The notes: generated from the letters alone by a model not told the origin. Positions 1 through 5,110 are shown, counted from the stretch's first letter. The stretch: DNA of 8,134 nucleotides from Candidatus Bathyarchaeota archaeon (GCA_030608725.1 JAUWDP010000040.1:1-8134); one strand, 5' to 3'. Numbers and translations: made by a program.

Positions 1-186
1 CTCATAGAACCCCTCGATCTTCCCGGTGACCTCAATCCCCCCACGCTCCACGAAGGGCAGCATACTATCCTCAAATTGGGGTAACTCGTAGAGATTAACC
101 TTGAACCCACATTCAACAAGATCCGCAGTCATACACGCCCCACCAGAACCAGCACCCAGAACCGCAATCGTAGGTTTACTACCCAT
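1..186 (-). CDS. Opine/octopine-type NAD(P)-dependent dehydrogenase, N-terminal part (runs off the window)
   Basis: The ATG at 184-186 opens a frame that stays open for 62 codons to the window edge, so only the N-terminus is present. Seen: a dinucleotide-binding Rossmann start, IAVLGAGSGGACMTADL (residues 7-23), with the GxGxxG pattern. It is followed by an LYELP strand end at about 34-38 and a GGIEVTG block at about 52-58. The combination of the glycine loop, an ELP segment and a GGIE-TG segment is typical of the NAD/NADP octopine/nopaline (opine) dehydrogenase family. Members reductively condense an amino acid with a 2-oxo acid, or act on related substrates; the substrate cannot be told here. 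A strong Shine-Dalgarno, GGAGGGA (194-200, minus strand), lies 7 nt before the ATG, so this gene has a leader, unlike most neighbours. A glycerol-3-phosphate or ketopantoate dehydrogenase-like protein is the main alternative. Confidence 0.82.
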   Translation of the reverse strand, partial: MGSKPTIAVLGAGSGGACMTADLVECGFKVNLYELPQFEDSMLPFVERGGIEVTGKIEGFYE

Positions 187-241
187 CAAATACTCCCTCC
201 ATATGATCGTTTGGCCATCGTTTTTTAGCTTTTATCATAAC
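187..241 (-). promoter_or_regulatory. Promoter and Shine-Dalgarno region of the dehydrogenase gene
   Basis: On the minus strand, AT-rich TATA-like elements (GATAAAAG near 231-238 and CTAAAAAAC near 220-229) precede GGAGGGA at 194-200. A TATA centred near 234 would start transcription near 208 and leave a leader of about 22 nt carrying the ribosome-binding site. TATA placement is inferred. Confidence 0.5.
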
Positions 242-257
242 CACATAGTGTCTTATT

Positions 258-264
258 CGCGCGC
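258..264. repeat. (CG)n tract 1, abutting a stop codon
   Basis: CGCGCGC whose last base is the final base of the DinB-like gene's TAG stop. It also lies about 20-25 bp upstream of the TATA region of the dehydrogenase gene. Confidence 0.9.
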
Positions 265-752
265 TAGGGGGGAGGCTCCACCTTGGGGGAGAGGCAGTCC
301 ATCCTCCTCTTCAGCCCAATCGCTGCCGCCACCTGCCCCTCGTGATGGAGGATCTCGGATGCGAGGATCATAAGGTAGACCTCACGCCTCTCCTTGCCGA
401 CGTACCAATCCAGTGTGTCCTCCAACAACTCCGGCGAGAGGCTGTCTAGGCCCTCCAGGGCTCTGACCTCTCCTTCCTCGATGTCCGCCACCAGCCTCTC
501 AAGGGAACGGCTCCCGTCGTCAGCGTAGTCGTCTGGCCACCCTTCAGGAACATAGCCTAGGTCGCCGGTTACCGCTCTTGGTATGTACACGTTCAACACC
601 ATGGAGATGTGGGCGAGCAGCCACCGAACCGAGTTAGCCTCCTCACACTGTTTCCAGTCCAGGAGTTCAGGGGCGACCGCCCGTAGGTCCCATCTAAGTC
701 GATCCACGCCAAACTTCGTGAATATTTTCATGGCACCGATCTTATCCGACAT
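264..752 (-). CDS. DinB-like (DinB/YfiT superfamily) four-helix-bundle protein
   Basis: A 162-residue protein, mostly helical and acidic. Seen: LLAHIS (His48) at the end of a first helix and SEILHHEGQVAAAIGLKRR near the C-terminus with His136 and His137. The family uses a His triad built from one N-terminal His and a C-terminal H-x3-H or HH pair to bind a divalent metal, and the terminal HHxGQ segment is its most recognisable signature. Length fits DinB_2-type proteins, usually 150-170 residues. Some members are metal-dependent thiol transferases, but no substrate can be given here. I chose the ATG at 752 over an in-frame TTG at 767 because GGAGTG (760-765, minus strand) lies 7 nt before that ATG and would overlap the TTG region. 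A third start, ATG 731, is possible. The stop TAG abuts a (CG)n tract. Confidence 0.75.
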   Translation of the reverse strand: MSDKIGAMKIFTKFGVDRLRWDLRAVAPELLDWKQCEEANSVRWLLAHISMVLNVYIPRAVTGDLGYVPEGWPDDYADDGSRSLERLVADIEEGEVRALEGLDSLSPELLEDTLDWYVGKERREVYLMILASEILHHEGQVAAAIGLKRRMDCLSPKVEPPP

Positions 753-805
753 GATTTCACACTCCAAACAACATATTGAACCGGGTCTATTACATTATTA
801 AAACT
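753..805 (-). promoter_or_regulatory. Promoter and Shine-Dalgarno of the DinB-like gene
   Basis: Minus-strand TATA-like GTTTTAATAATG is centred near 799. Transcription would begin near 773, giving a leader of about 20 nt that contains GGAGTG 7 nt before the ATG. Confidence 0.5.
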
Positions 806-845
806 TCAAGATTGGGAAATTGTTGTGAGCGTTCTTTCCATTTCA

Positions 846-854
846 CGCGCGCGC
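846..854. repeat. (CG)n tract 2, downstream of the EFR1 gene
   Basis: CGCGCGCGC lies 12 bp after the EFR1 stop. With its flanks, the 12 bp at 844-855 alternate pyrimidine-purine perfectly. Weak 5-bp arms TTCTT (832-836) and AAGAA (855-859) flank it. Confidence 0.9.
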
Positions 855-866
855 AAGAAAAGGGGG

Positions 867-1655
867 TTAGAGGAATATCTCTGGTTCTTTCCTGTCTCCA
901 TGTTCGGTAGATAGCCACTTAGCTGCACCGAGTATTCCCTCGTGCTCCCAGTGCCTAGCTCCAGTGGGACAGCTCTGGGCACAAGCCGTACAAGCTGTAC
1001 ATAGGTCCTTCTGGGTCTCGACCACATCTGATACCTCCACGCATCCAGTTGGGCAGACGCTTGCACACGTACCGCACAGATTACAGGTGGCCTCATCTGT
1101 TTCGGGGCTCCTTGGGCCCCCGCCTCCTCTCTCACGATACGGGTAATTACCTGGGACATCTATCTCAAGAACTTCATCCATTCCCTTTATTTTCTCTAAG
1201 ACCTTGGCACCAAACTCGTGCGCCTTCTTGAGATCCTCTGCGTCAGGTCTCCCTGTGGCGATAGGAGTTTCCTCAGTGTCGAAACTGTGCTGTCCAATGA
1301 AAGCTGCTCCGGCTATTGTCTTGAATCCTAGCTCTTTTGTCGTGTTATGTAATTCGAGTAAGGCGTCCTCATATGCCCTGTTTCCATAGACGGCTACAAG
1401 TACTGCTGGTGTGTTATCCCCCTTAACTATGTTGAGTCGGTCTATTGCAGTCTGAGGGACTCGGCCCCCGTAGACAGGGGCGGCTATTATGGCTAGTTCA
1501 TTTTCTCCAAGTTTGTAGCTGTTCAGGTTGGCGTCAGGCGGAGTAAGGTCAATGATGTCGGCATCATAACCCATCCCTTCAGCTATTTCATTGACAGTTT
1601 TCTTTCCGGTCCCAGTTGGTGAGAAGTAAACCAGTTTTACTTTACTAATATTCAT
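867..1655 (-). CDS. EFR1-type flavodoxin / 2[4Fe-4S] ferredoxin fusion protein
   Basis: A 262-residue cytoplasmic electron-transfer protein with no signal peptide or membrane segment. Residues 5 to about 155 form a flavodoxin fold: the phosphate-binding loop SPTGTGKKT (12-20) and an APVYGGRVP loop (59-67) expected to contact FMN. Residues about 188-235 carry two complete [4Fe-4S] motifs: C191, C194, C197, C201-P and C219, C222, C225, C229-P. This domain order and length match the EFR1 family, which is common in anaerobes and shuttles low-potential electrons; the partners are unknown. The gene diverges from an Isf-like flavoprotein across 87 bp, so the two may be controlled together. The ATG at 1655 is supported by a TATA centred about 30 bp upstream, giving a leader of only a few nt. 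After the TAA there is a short CCCCCTTTTCTT run and then a (CG)n tract. Confidence 0.9.
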   Translation of the reverse strand: MNISKVKLVYFSPTGTGKKTVNEIAEGMGYDADIIDLTPPDANLNSYKLGENELAIIAAPVYGGRVPQTAIDRLNIVKGDNTPAVLVAVYGNRAYEDALLELHNTTKELGFKTIAGAAFIGQHSFDTEETPIATGRPDAEDLKKAHEFGAKVLEKIKGMDEVLEIDVPGNYPYRERGGGGPRSPETDEATCNLCGTCASVCPTGCVEVSDVVETQKDLCTACTACAQSCPTGARHWEHEGILGAAKWLSTEHGDRKEPEIFL

Positions 1656-1679
1656 ACAACCATAAAGACCTCGAAAGGG

Positions 1680-1692
1680 AATTATATTAATT
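1680..1692 (-). promoter_or_regulatory. TATA element for the EFR1 gene
   Basis: Minus-strand AATTAATATAAT is centred near 1686, about 30 bp before the ATG, predicting a start site within a few nt of the codon. Confidence 0.6.
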
Positions 1693-1699
1693 ATTTGCA

Positions 1700-1709
1700 G
1701 GCGCGCGCC
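1700..1709. repeat. (CG)n tract 3: palindrome GGCGCGCGCC between divergent promoters
   Basis: A perfect 10-bp palindrome. It sits 2 bp before the rightward TATA (1711-1720) and about 8 bp behind the leftward TATA (1680-1692), near the middle of the EFR1/Isf-like intergenic region. The location suits a shared operator, which is inference. Confidence 0.85.
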
Positions 1710-1710
1710 G

Positions 1711-1720
1711 GTTTAAATAT
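1711..1720 (+). promoter_or_regulatory. TATA element for the Isf-like gene (leaderless)
   Basis: GTTTAAATAT is centred near 1716, about 27 bp before the ATG at 1743, so the transcript is predicted to begin at or next to the start codon. Confidence 0.7.
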
Positions 1721-1742
1721 CCTGCTCAGGATGAGATGAAAT

Positions 1743-2468
1743 ATGAAAGTCTTGGCATTGAACAGCAGCCCGAACATGGAGAAAGGAGGCACAGCAACCA
1801 TCCTCACTCCCTTCCTCGACGGGATGGAAGAGGCCGGTGCACACGTTGAACTCCTCTACATTCACAAGCTAAAAATCGGACCCTGCGTCGGATGCGGCGG
1901 ATGCTGGAGCAAGACTCCCGGGGTATGCGTCCAGAAAGACGACATGCAGACAATATACCCAAAGCTGGCGGAGTCAGACATCATTGTTCTCGCCACACCG
2001 GTCTACATCGACGGAATGAACAGCCAGATGAAGGCCGTGATAGACCGCTGCTATGCCTTACTTCAGCCCACCTTCGAGATACGAGAAGGACACACACGAC
2101 ACTCTCGGCGCTCAAAGTTCAAACTGGGCAAGATAGTGCTGGTCTCCGCCTGCGGCCACCCTGAGCTAGATAACTTTGAACCACTTGTCTCCCATGTGAA
2201 AGCCATATGCAGGAACCTGGACCGCGAATACGCGGGAGCAATACTTCGACCGATCGCTTGGTTTCTCCCCAGGGTAGATCAGATGGGTGGCTCAGTGGAT
2301 GATATCTATCAGGCAGCAAAGGACGCAGGACAGCAGCTCATAAAGGACGGGAGAATAAAGACTCAAACCTTGGAAAACGTGAGCCGTGAAATCATTACGC
2401 GAGAAAAGTTCATCCAATCCATAAACGCGAATATTCAAACGATCCTTGATAGACTAGGGGAGCAGTAA
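1743..2468 (+). CDS. Iron-sulfur flavoprotein (Isf-like), NADPH-dependent FMN reductase superfamily
   Basis: A 241-residue soluble flavoprotein. It opens with the FMN-phosphate loop region MKVLALNSSP (1-10), then has C48-x2-C51-x2-C54-x7-C62. This compact cysteine motif defines the archaeal/anaerobe Isf family and binds one [4Fe-4S] cluster next to FMN. ATPVYIDGMNSQMKAVIDR (84-102) is the conserved segment expected to contact flavin. The C-terminal part (about 130-241) completes the fold and is helical. Characterised Isf proteins of methanogens are dimers that reduce O2 or H2O2 or accept electrons from ferredoxin; the role here is inferred only by family. The start is fixed by a well-placed TATA. 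A second copy with cysteines at identical positions starts at 7764. The stop TAA lies in a small hairpin directly followed by a (CG)n tract. Confidence 0.88.
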   Translation: MKVLALNSSPNMEKGGTATILTPFLDGMEEAGAHVELLYIHKLKIGPCVGCGGCWSKTPGVCVQKDDMQTIYPKLAESDIIVLATPVYIDGMNSQMKAVIDRCYALLQPTFEIREGHTRHSRRSKFKLGKIVLVSACGHPELDNFEPLVSHVKAICRNLDREYAGAILRPIAWFLPRVDQMGGSVDDIYQAAKDAGQQLIKDGRIKTQTLENVSREIITREKFIQSINANIQTILDRLGEQ

Positions 2469-2476
2469 CGTACTGC
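2462..2476 (+). other. Stop-codon hairpin of the Isf-like gene
   Basis: GCAGTA-acg-TACTGC is a perfect 6-bp inverted repeat with a 3-nt loop. The TAA stop (2466-2468) is inside it, and the 3' arm runs into (CG)n tract 4. No T-run follows, so it is not a classic terminator. Confidence 0.45.
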
Positions 2477-2480
2477 GCGC
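2475..2480. repeat. (CG)n tract 4, just after the Isf-like stop
   Basis: GCGCGC begins 6 bp after the stop. With flanks, TGCGCGCA (2474-2481) is an 8-bp palindrome. It lies in a convergent gap that needs no promoter. Confidence 0.9.
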
Positions 2481-2508
2481 ACTCGTTGATGTGGATAATA
2501 TCTATCCT

Positions 2509-2517
2509 CGCGCGCGC
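2509..2517. repeat. (CG)n tract 5, convergent gap
   Basis: CGCGCGCGC in the same convergent gap as tract 4, about 51 bp beyond the Dus stop. A second alternating pyrimidine-purine run of 12 bp, TGCGTGCACACG (2524-2535), follows closely. Confidence 0.9.
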
Positions 2518-2536
2518 AGAGAATGCGTGCACACGG

Positions 2537-2564
2537 TGTGGGGGTGTTACAATTTTACCCCACA
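2537..2564 (-). other. 3' hairpin after the Dus gene
   Basis: On the minus strand, 4 nt after the Dus TAG, TGTGGGGT pairs with ACCCC(C)ACA: 8 bp with one bulged base and an 11-nt AT-rich loop. It could protect or define the mRNA 3' end. It has no T-tract behind it. Confidence 0.4.
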
Positions 2565-2568
2565 AACA

Positions 2569-3408
2569 CTAGTATTGGGGGCGGGTCTTTCCCACTACCT
2601 TCAAGAACCGTGACCTGTACTTTTCGGAGCCGCCAATCGCCTCATAGATATCATCGTACTCTCGCTTCAGGCCATCAGTCGTTGGGACTGGTCTAGGCGG
2701 ATCATTGACCCCCAACTCGTTTTTCATATACTCAAATATCGCGGGATTCCCCATTGCGGGACGCCCCATCATCACCCCGCCGACACCCATCTCCACCAGT
2801 GATTGAACCATCTCCGGAGTTTCGATCCCCCCGTTGGCGATAACGGGGATTCCCCTCGCAGCCTCGACGCACTCCGGGTAAACAGAATAATCCTCCTTCT
2901 CATCCGAGCTCTGAGCAGCATGCATGGCGTGGACCACAAAGAAGTCCGGGTCAACCCCTCCCAGATTATTGAGGTAGAGCTTCTTGTCCTTCTCGTATTG
3001 GTTCAATCCAAGCCTGATCTTGACGGAGACGGGGTGCCCGTGGTCCCTTATCGTTGACACAAGCCTCGCGGTCTTTGCAGCCCTCTTAACCATGGCGGCT
3101 CCCTTACCCTGCCTGATGACGTCCTTGCTAGGGCAGCTCAGGTTCAGGTTGAACCCCCTGAAGCCATCAAATGGCTTGAAACCGGATAGAAAACGGTCAA
3201 GCTTACCCTCGTTGCCGGATAATATCTGAATCTGGGCAGGGGTAGCGTCCCTTGGCTCTATCTTCTCAAGCGACACCTTGTTCCTCCTCAGGAAGCTCTC
3301 TACGTGGGCCATCTCAGTGAAAGTCAGGTCCGCGCCGTGGTTATAGCACAGGGTACGGAACGCGCTATCCGAGTAACGTTCCAGCGATGCAAGCATGAAC
3401 CTGAACAA
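2569..3408 (-). CDS. tRNA-dihydrouridine synthase (Dus family)
   Basis: FMN-dependent reductase that converts uridine to dihydrouridine in tRNA. At 279 residues it is slightly short for the family (about 300-340). Seen in order: FMLASLERYSDSAFR (4-18), equivalent to the LAPMAGVTDxxFR start of the TIM barrel; TEM (31-33); FNLNLSCPSKDV (86-97) with catalytic-type Cys92; VSVKIRLG (127-134) with active-site Lys130; VVHAMH (158-163); IPVIANGGI (187-195); and GVMMGRPAMGNPAIF (211-225), the C-terminal FMN phosphate site. Two deviations are visible: LSCP instead of the common MGCP, and HAM where most family members have HxR. LSCP also occurs in dihydroorotate dehydrogenase, but the rest fits Dus better. 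The start is TTG at 3408, or ATG at 3396; no in-frame ATG occurs further upstream. A TATA centred near 3437 fits either one. Confidence 0.85.
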   Translation of the reverse strand: MFRFMLASLERYSDSAFRTLCYNHGADLTFTEMAHVESFLRRNKVSLEKIEPRDATPAQIQILSGNEGKLDRFLSGFKPFDGFRGFNLNLSCPSKDVIRQGKGAAMVKRAAKTARLVSTIRDHGHPVSVKIRLGLNQYEKDKKLYLNNLGGVDPDFFVVHAMHAAQSSDEKEDYSVYPECVEAARGIPVIANGGIETPEMVQSLVEMGVGGVMMGRPAMGNPAIFEYMKNELGVNDPPRPVPTTDGLKREYDDIYEAIGGSEKYRSRFLKVVGKTRPQY

Positions 3409-3431
3409 GGCGTGAGATAGAACGATTTGTT

Positions 3432-3441
3432 GAATATAAGG
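3432..3441 (-). promoter_or_regulatory. TATA element for the Dus gene
   Basis: Minus-strand CCTTATATTC is centred near 3437 and predicts transcription near 3411, 3 nt before the TTG. The core CCTTATATT is identical to that of the zinc-ribbon gene promoter at 3801-3810. Confidence 0.6.
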
Positions 3442-3485
3442 ATGGGTTACATGACCTCATCCCAGCTACCCGAGATCCGTTCGAT

Positions 3486-3493
3486 GCGCGCGC
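3486..3493. repeat. (CG)n tract 6
   Basis: GCGCGCGC, about 45 bp upstream of the Dus TATA. The 10 bp at 3484-3493 alternate purine-pyrimidine. Confidence 0.9.
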
Positions 3494-3514
3494 TTAAGGG
3501 AAGTATCACGGATT

Positions 3515-3520
3515 GCGCGC
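3515..3520. repeat. (CG)n tract 7
   Basis: GCGCGC at the 3' edge of the loop of a 5-bp inverted repeat, GAAGT (3500-3504) and ACTTC (3521-3525). TGCGCGCAC (3514-3522) alternates throughout. Confidence 0.9.
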
Positions 3521-3532
3521 ACTTCATTCGTA

Positions 3533-3569
3533 TGTGTTCTGTTGAGAATCTCGCGCGCCCCAGAACACA
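3533..3569 (-). other. Inverted repeat enclosing a (CG)n tract, 3' of the zinc-ribbon gene
   Basis: Perfect 9-bp arms TGTGTTCTG (3533-3541) and CAGAACACA (3561-3569) enclose a 19-nt loop holding (CG)n tract 8. The structure begins 10 nt after the TAG of the minus-strand zinc-ribbon gene, so it would lie in that mRNA's 3' region. It could equally be a protein-binding dyad in DNA. Confidence 0.6.
3552..3558. repeat. (CG)n tract 8, inside a hairpin loop
   Basis: CGCGCGC, 21 bp after the zinc-ribbon gene stop. It is the only tract fully enclosed by long perfect arms. Confidence 0.9.
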
Positions 3570-3579
3570 GCTCACTGAC

Positions 3580-3768
3580 CTAAGAGATATGCGAAAAGCG
3601 ACAATCTGGAACTGCCTTATTAATGATATTCTTCTGGTTAGAGCCGCACTTCGGACACATAATATTCTCTCTTGAGAACTGATGCCCACATCGCCAACAT
3701 GGACGAAGAGTAACTGTATCCAAGTCGTCTGTCTTATCTTGTAGATTGAACAAAGACTGTTCGGACAT
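3580..3768 (-). CDS. Small zinc-ribbon protein
   Basis: A 62-residue protein with a polar, acidic N-terminus (1-22) and one zinc ribbon: C24-W-R-C27, then ten residues, then C38-P-K-C41-G. Both knuckles read CxxC, and the segment LRPCWRCGHQFSRENIMCPK is a textbook rubredoxin/zinc-ribbon style site. The tail after residue 45 has no motif; Cys56 lies outside the pair. Single zinc ribbons of this size occur in archaeal nucleic-acid or protein-protein adaptors, and no specific function can be assigned. The gene is read alone, with its own TATA (3801-3810) giving a leader of about 10 nt. Overlapping frames on both strands lack comparable motifs. The ATG at 3768 is the only ATG before the motif. 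Confidence 0.7.
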   Translation of the reverse strand: MSEQSLFNLQDKTDDLDTVTLRPCWRCGHQFSRENIMCPKCGSNQKNIINKAVPDCRFSHIS

Positions 3769-3800
3769 TCTAACTACCGCATTTTATAACTAATTGACAT

Positions 3801-3810
3801 TAATATAAGG
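3801..3810 (-). promoter_or_regulatory. TATA element for the zinc-ribbon gene
   Basis: Minus-strand CCTTATATTA is centred near 3805; the predicted transcript start is near 3779. A second AT-rich element (TTATAAAAT, 3781-3789) is too close to the ATG to give a leadered start. Confidence 0.55.
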
Positions 3811-3860
3811 TCTCAGAAGTTCTAGTTCTAAAGGATGTTATGAATTTTTAACAGATATTA

Positions 3861-3880
3861 ACATATATATCGCATGCGCG
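3861..3880. repeat. Alternating purine-pyrimidine tract ACATATATAT / CGCATGCGCG
   Basis: Two adjoining 10-bp alternating runs with one phase break. The second run, which resembles the (CG)n tracts, begins 5 bp beyond the stop of the decayed gene (3886-3888, minus strand). Confidence 0.6.
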
Positions 3881-4146
3881 AGGTCTCAATAGTAATCTAT
3901 CAACCCCATATCCCACAGATCCTCTAAGAAGTGGCGGATGTACTCGACGCTGATCTCCTTGAGCTGGAATGACACGATGTGCTAGATTTCCAGGAGGCTA
4001 CGCTCCTAGTCCACCAGATTCAGTATCTCGAAGGCGTTGCCGCCGAGTCGCGTCGTGGGAGTACCGACATACTTGCTGTACTAAGTCGGCCCTCTCATCC
4101 CCTTGCTCCTCTGGTATAATCTCCAGCGTGCTACTCAGGGGCCCGT

Positions 4147-4154
4147 GCGCGCGC
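4147..4154. repeat. (CG)n tract 9, inside the decayed gene
   Basis: GCGCGCGC; with flanks, 11 bp (4144-4154) alternate. It separates two recognisable pieces of the pseudogene. Confidence 0.9.
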
Positions 4155-4169
4155 TACATTTAGCCGCGC
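4149..4169. other. GC hairpin containing tract 9
   Basis: GCGCGCTA (4149-4156) pairs with TAG-c-CGCGC (4161-4169): 8 bp, one bulged C and a 4-nt loop. It is a DNA or RNA fold candidate. Confidence 0.45.
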
Positions 4170-4320
4170 TTGCGTGTGAACGGTTCGAAGGATTGGCAGC
4201 GAAACTCGACGTCAATCTCATCCAAATAGTCCCTTTTAAATAAATAAAAATACGTTGTGAATTTACCTTTTCTCACATGTAGATTTTTATAATTAATACA
4301 TCGAGCTAAAATATTCCGTA

Positions 4321-4345
4321 TTACACTAAAGGCTCAGTAGTGTAA
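4321..4345. other. Perfect 8-bp inverted repeat TTACACTA / TAGTGTAA
   Basis: The arms are separated by 9 nt (4329-4337), in AT-rich spacer about 70 bp from the small Cys-motif gene's 3' end. No T-run lies on either side. An operator-like dyad or an RNA hairpin are both possible. Confidence 0.5.
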
Positions 4346-4401
4346 AGAACACCCACCCTCTTAAAACGCCCGCGAAGTGCGGTTGCCATGTGATGAATAC
4401 T

Positions 4402-4605
4402 CTAGGGAGCGCGCGCACGTTGAGATCTTTCATCCTCATCTAGCTGAGTGCATTTTGGGCACGGTGGAATGTGAGGAGGCCTGTCTGGGAATATCATCAG
4501 GATCTCCTTTCCTCTTCGGGGGTAGTCAGGGCAATCTGTTTTCCAGTGATAGTATTCCTCTTGATTAGGTTGCCTCTTATGAAGCCTTTTCACATATTCA
4601 GCCAT
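4402..4605 (-). CDS. Small hypothetical protein with HWKTDCPDYP and CPKC motifs
   Basis: A 67-residue, charged soluble protein: basic N-terminus (KRLHKRQ, 6-12), YYHWKTDCPDYP (18-29), a hydrophobic ILMIFP stretch (35-40), and PPCPKC (47-52). Three cysteines (25, 49, 52) with His20 or His45 could form one zinc site, which is inference. The YHW-x-DC-x-YP pattern resembles uncharacterised small prokaryotic proteins, but I know no assigned role. After CPKC the sequence ends in a charged tail, RSQRARAP. The RARA residues are encoded by a (CG)n tract immediately before the TAG, so the tail may be recent or non-essential. The gene diverges from alba over 66 bp, with a shared AT-rich centre. Confidence 0.62.
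   Translation of the reverse strand: MAEYVKRLHKRQPNQEEYYHWKTDCPDYPRRGKEILMIFPDRPPHIPPCPKCTQLDEDERSQRARAP
4409..4416. repeat. (CG)n tract 10, in the last codons of the small Cys-motif gene
   Basis: GCGCGCGC; 12 bp (4409-4420) alternate purine-pyrimidine. It is the only tract inside a predicted reading frame and ends 4 bp before that gene's stop codon. Confidence 0.9.
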
Positions 4606-4638
4606 TGCTCGCTCACGCCTACCTCATCTAACCCAATG

Positions 4639-4647
4639 CTTAATAGC
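4639..4647. promoter_or_regulatory. AT-rich promoter centre shared by alba and the small Cys-motif gene
   Basis: CTTAATAGC on the plus strand is centred about 29 bp before the alba ATG and predicts a leader of a few nt. Read on the minus strand (GCTATTAAG), the same bases could serve the divergent gene with a leader of roughly 10-12 nt. Overlapping use of the site is inferred. This is the only full intergenic gap without a (CG)n tract. Confidence 0.45.
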
Positions 4648-4671
4648 TCTTATCCGAGTGGCGCGGTGTAA

Positions 4672-4944
4672 ATGTCAGTTGAAAACGTTGTTTATATAGG
4701 AAACAAGCCGGTCATGAACTATTGCTTGGCCGTCCTTACCTCACTAAATGACGGAGGGGGCAGAGTCACGTTGAAAGCAAGAGGCCGTGCAATAAGCACC
4801 GCCGTAGATGCGGCTGAGGTGACGAGGAATAGGTTCATGGAAAATCTCACAGTTGAGAATATAGAGATCGGAACTGAAGAGCTTGAATCTGAGGGACGGA
4901 TAAGGAACGTCAGCACGATAGCAATCGTTCTAAAAAAACAATGA
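4672..4944 (+). CDS. albA: DNA/RNA-binding protein Alba
   Basis: A 90-residue chromatin protein that binds DNA and RNA as a dimer. It matches archaeal Alba along its full length: [20 protein letters not shown] (6-25), the signature [15 protein letters not shown] (36-50), RNRF (53-56) with the Phe that forms the dimer-dimer contact in Sulfolobus Alba (Phe60 there), and [11 protein letters not shown] (79-89). Sulfolobus Alba has Lys16-Lys17 in GKKPV, with Lys16 the acetylated residue controlling DNA affinity. Here the sequence is GNKPV, so the acetylated position is Asn11 and only the second lysine (Lys12) remains. The gene ends in TGA, and the (CG)n tract follows 46 bp later. The start is fixed by the family length and a TATA at the right distance. 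Confidence 0.95.
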   Translation: MSVENVVYIGNKPVMNYCLAVLTSLNDGGGRVTLKARGRAISTAVDAAEVTRNRFMENLTVENIEIGTEELESEGRIRNVSTIAIVLKKQ

Positions 4945-4990
4945 AACATTAAAAAACGACGTAGCAAAAATACATCAGCTACCCTCATCA

Positions 4991-4998
4991 CGCGCGCG
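4991..4998. repeat. (CG)n tract 11, downstream of alba
   Basis: CGCGCGCG, 46 bp after the alba stop and about 90 bp before the next TATA-like element. With the preceding CA, 10 bp (4989-4998) alternate. Confidence 0.9.
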
Positions 4999-5083
4999 GT
5001 TTATTGGCACTCTACTTTCTACATACGCCGGCTCAATATTCCAAAGCGAAGGCGAAACGCCATCAGATTCTACTTCAGAACGC

Positions 5084-5110
5084 CTATTATACCATCAAGT
5101 GCTATAGTTT
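5084..5110 (+). promoter_or_regulatory. TATA-like elements before the 75-residue ORF
   Basis: CTATTATA (5084-5091) would give a leader of about 15 nt before TTG 5129. CTATAGTTT (5102-5110) would give an essentially leaderless start. I cannot choose between them. Confidence 0.4.

Larger units (their letters stand above)
3886..4225 (-). pseudogene. Decayed protein gene, family not recognised
   Basis: Three frames on the minus strand carry coding-like text that can be joined into one protein. TTG 4225 to TAA 4160-4162 reads LDEIDVEFRCQSFEPFTRKR. About 4145-4085 reads PLSSTLEIIPEEQGDERADL in another frame. About 4080-3886 reads on in a third frame through YVGTPTTRLGGNAFEILNLVD and ends FLEDLWDMGLIDYY. 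The last part is interrupted by in-frame TAG codons at 4081-4083, 4006-4008 and 3982-3984. A TATA-like stretch (4234-4253) sits at a fitting distance from TTG 4225. I read this as a gene of about 110 codons ruined by frameshifts and stops. The helical C-terminus could belong to a small regulator, but I cannot name it. A (CG)n tract that can fold into a hairpin lies exactly where the first and second parts should join. Confidence 0.6.

Noticed and set aside
806..1159. 117-codon open frame overlapping the EFR1 gene on the same strand
   Set aside because: It is a different frame under the two ferredoxin motifs, has no recognisable motif, and is better explained as a shadow.
2553..2560. TTTT run as an oligo-T terminator for the Isf-like gene
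   Set aside because: Only four Ts, about 85 bp after the stop, and they form the loop edge of a hairpin belonging to the opposite-strand gene end.
3982..4083. In-frame TAG codons read as pyrrolysine
   Set aside because: The reading also needs frameshifts, and TAG is the normal stop of about half the genes here, so decay is the simpler explanation.
3969..4163. 64-codon plus-strand frame in the decayed-gene region
   Set aside because: Composition is unlike a protein (Ser/Arg/Cys/Pro-rich, no motif), and the opposite strand gives better coding-like text.
4390..4447. C/D box sRNA (GTGATGA at 4390-4396, CTGA at 4444-4447)
   Set aside because: No terminal stem and no good D' or C' boxes, and it runs into the 3' part of the small Cys-motif gene on the other strand.
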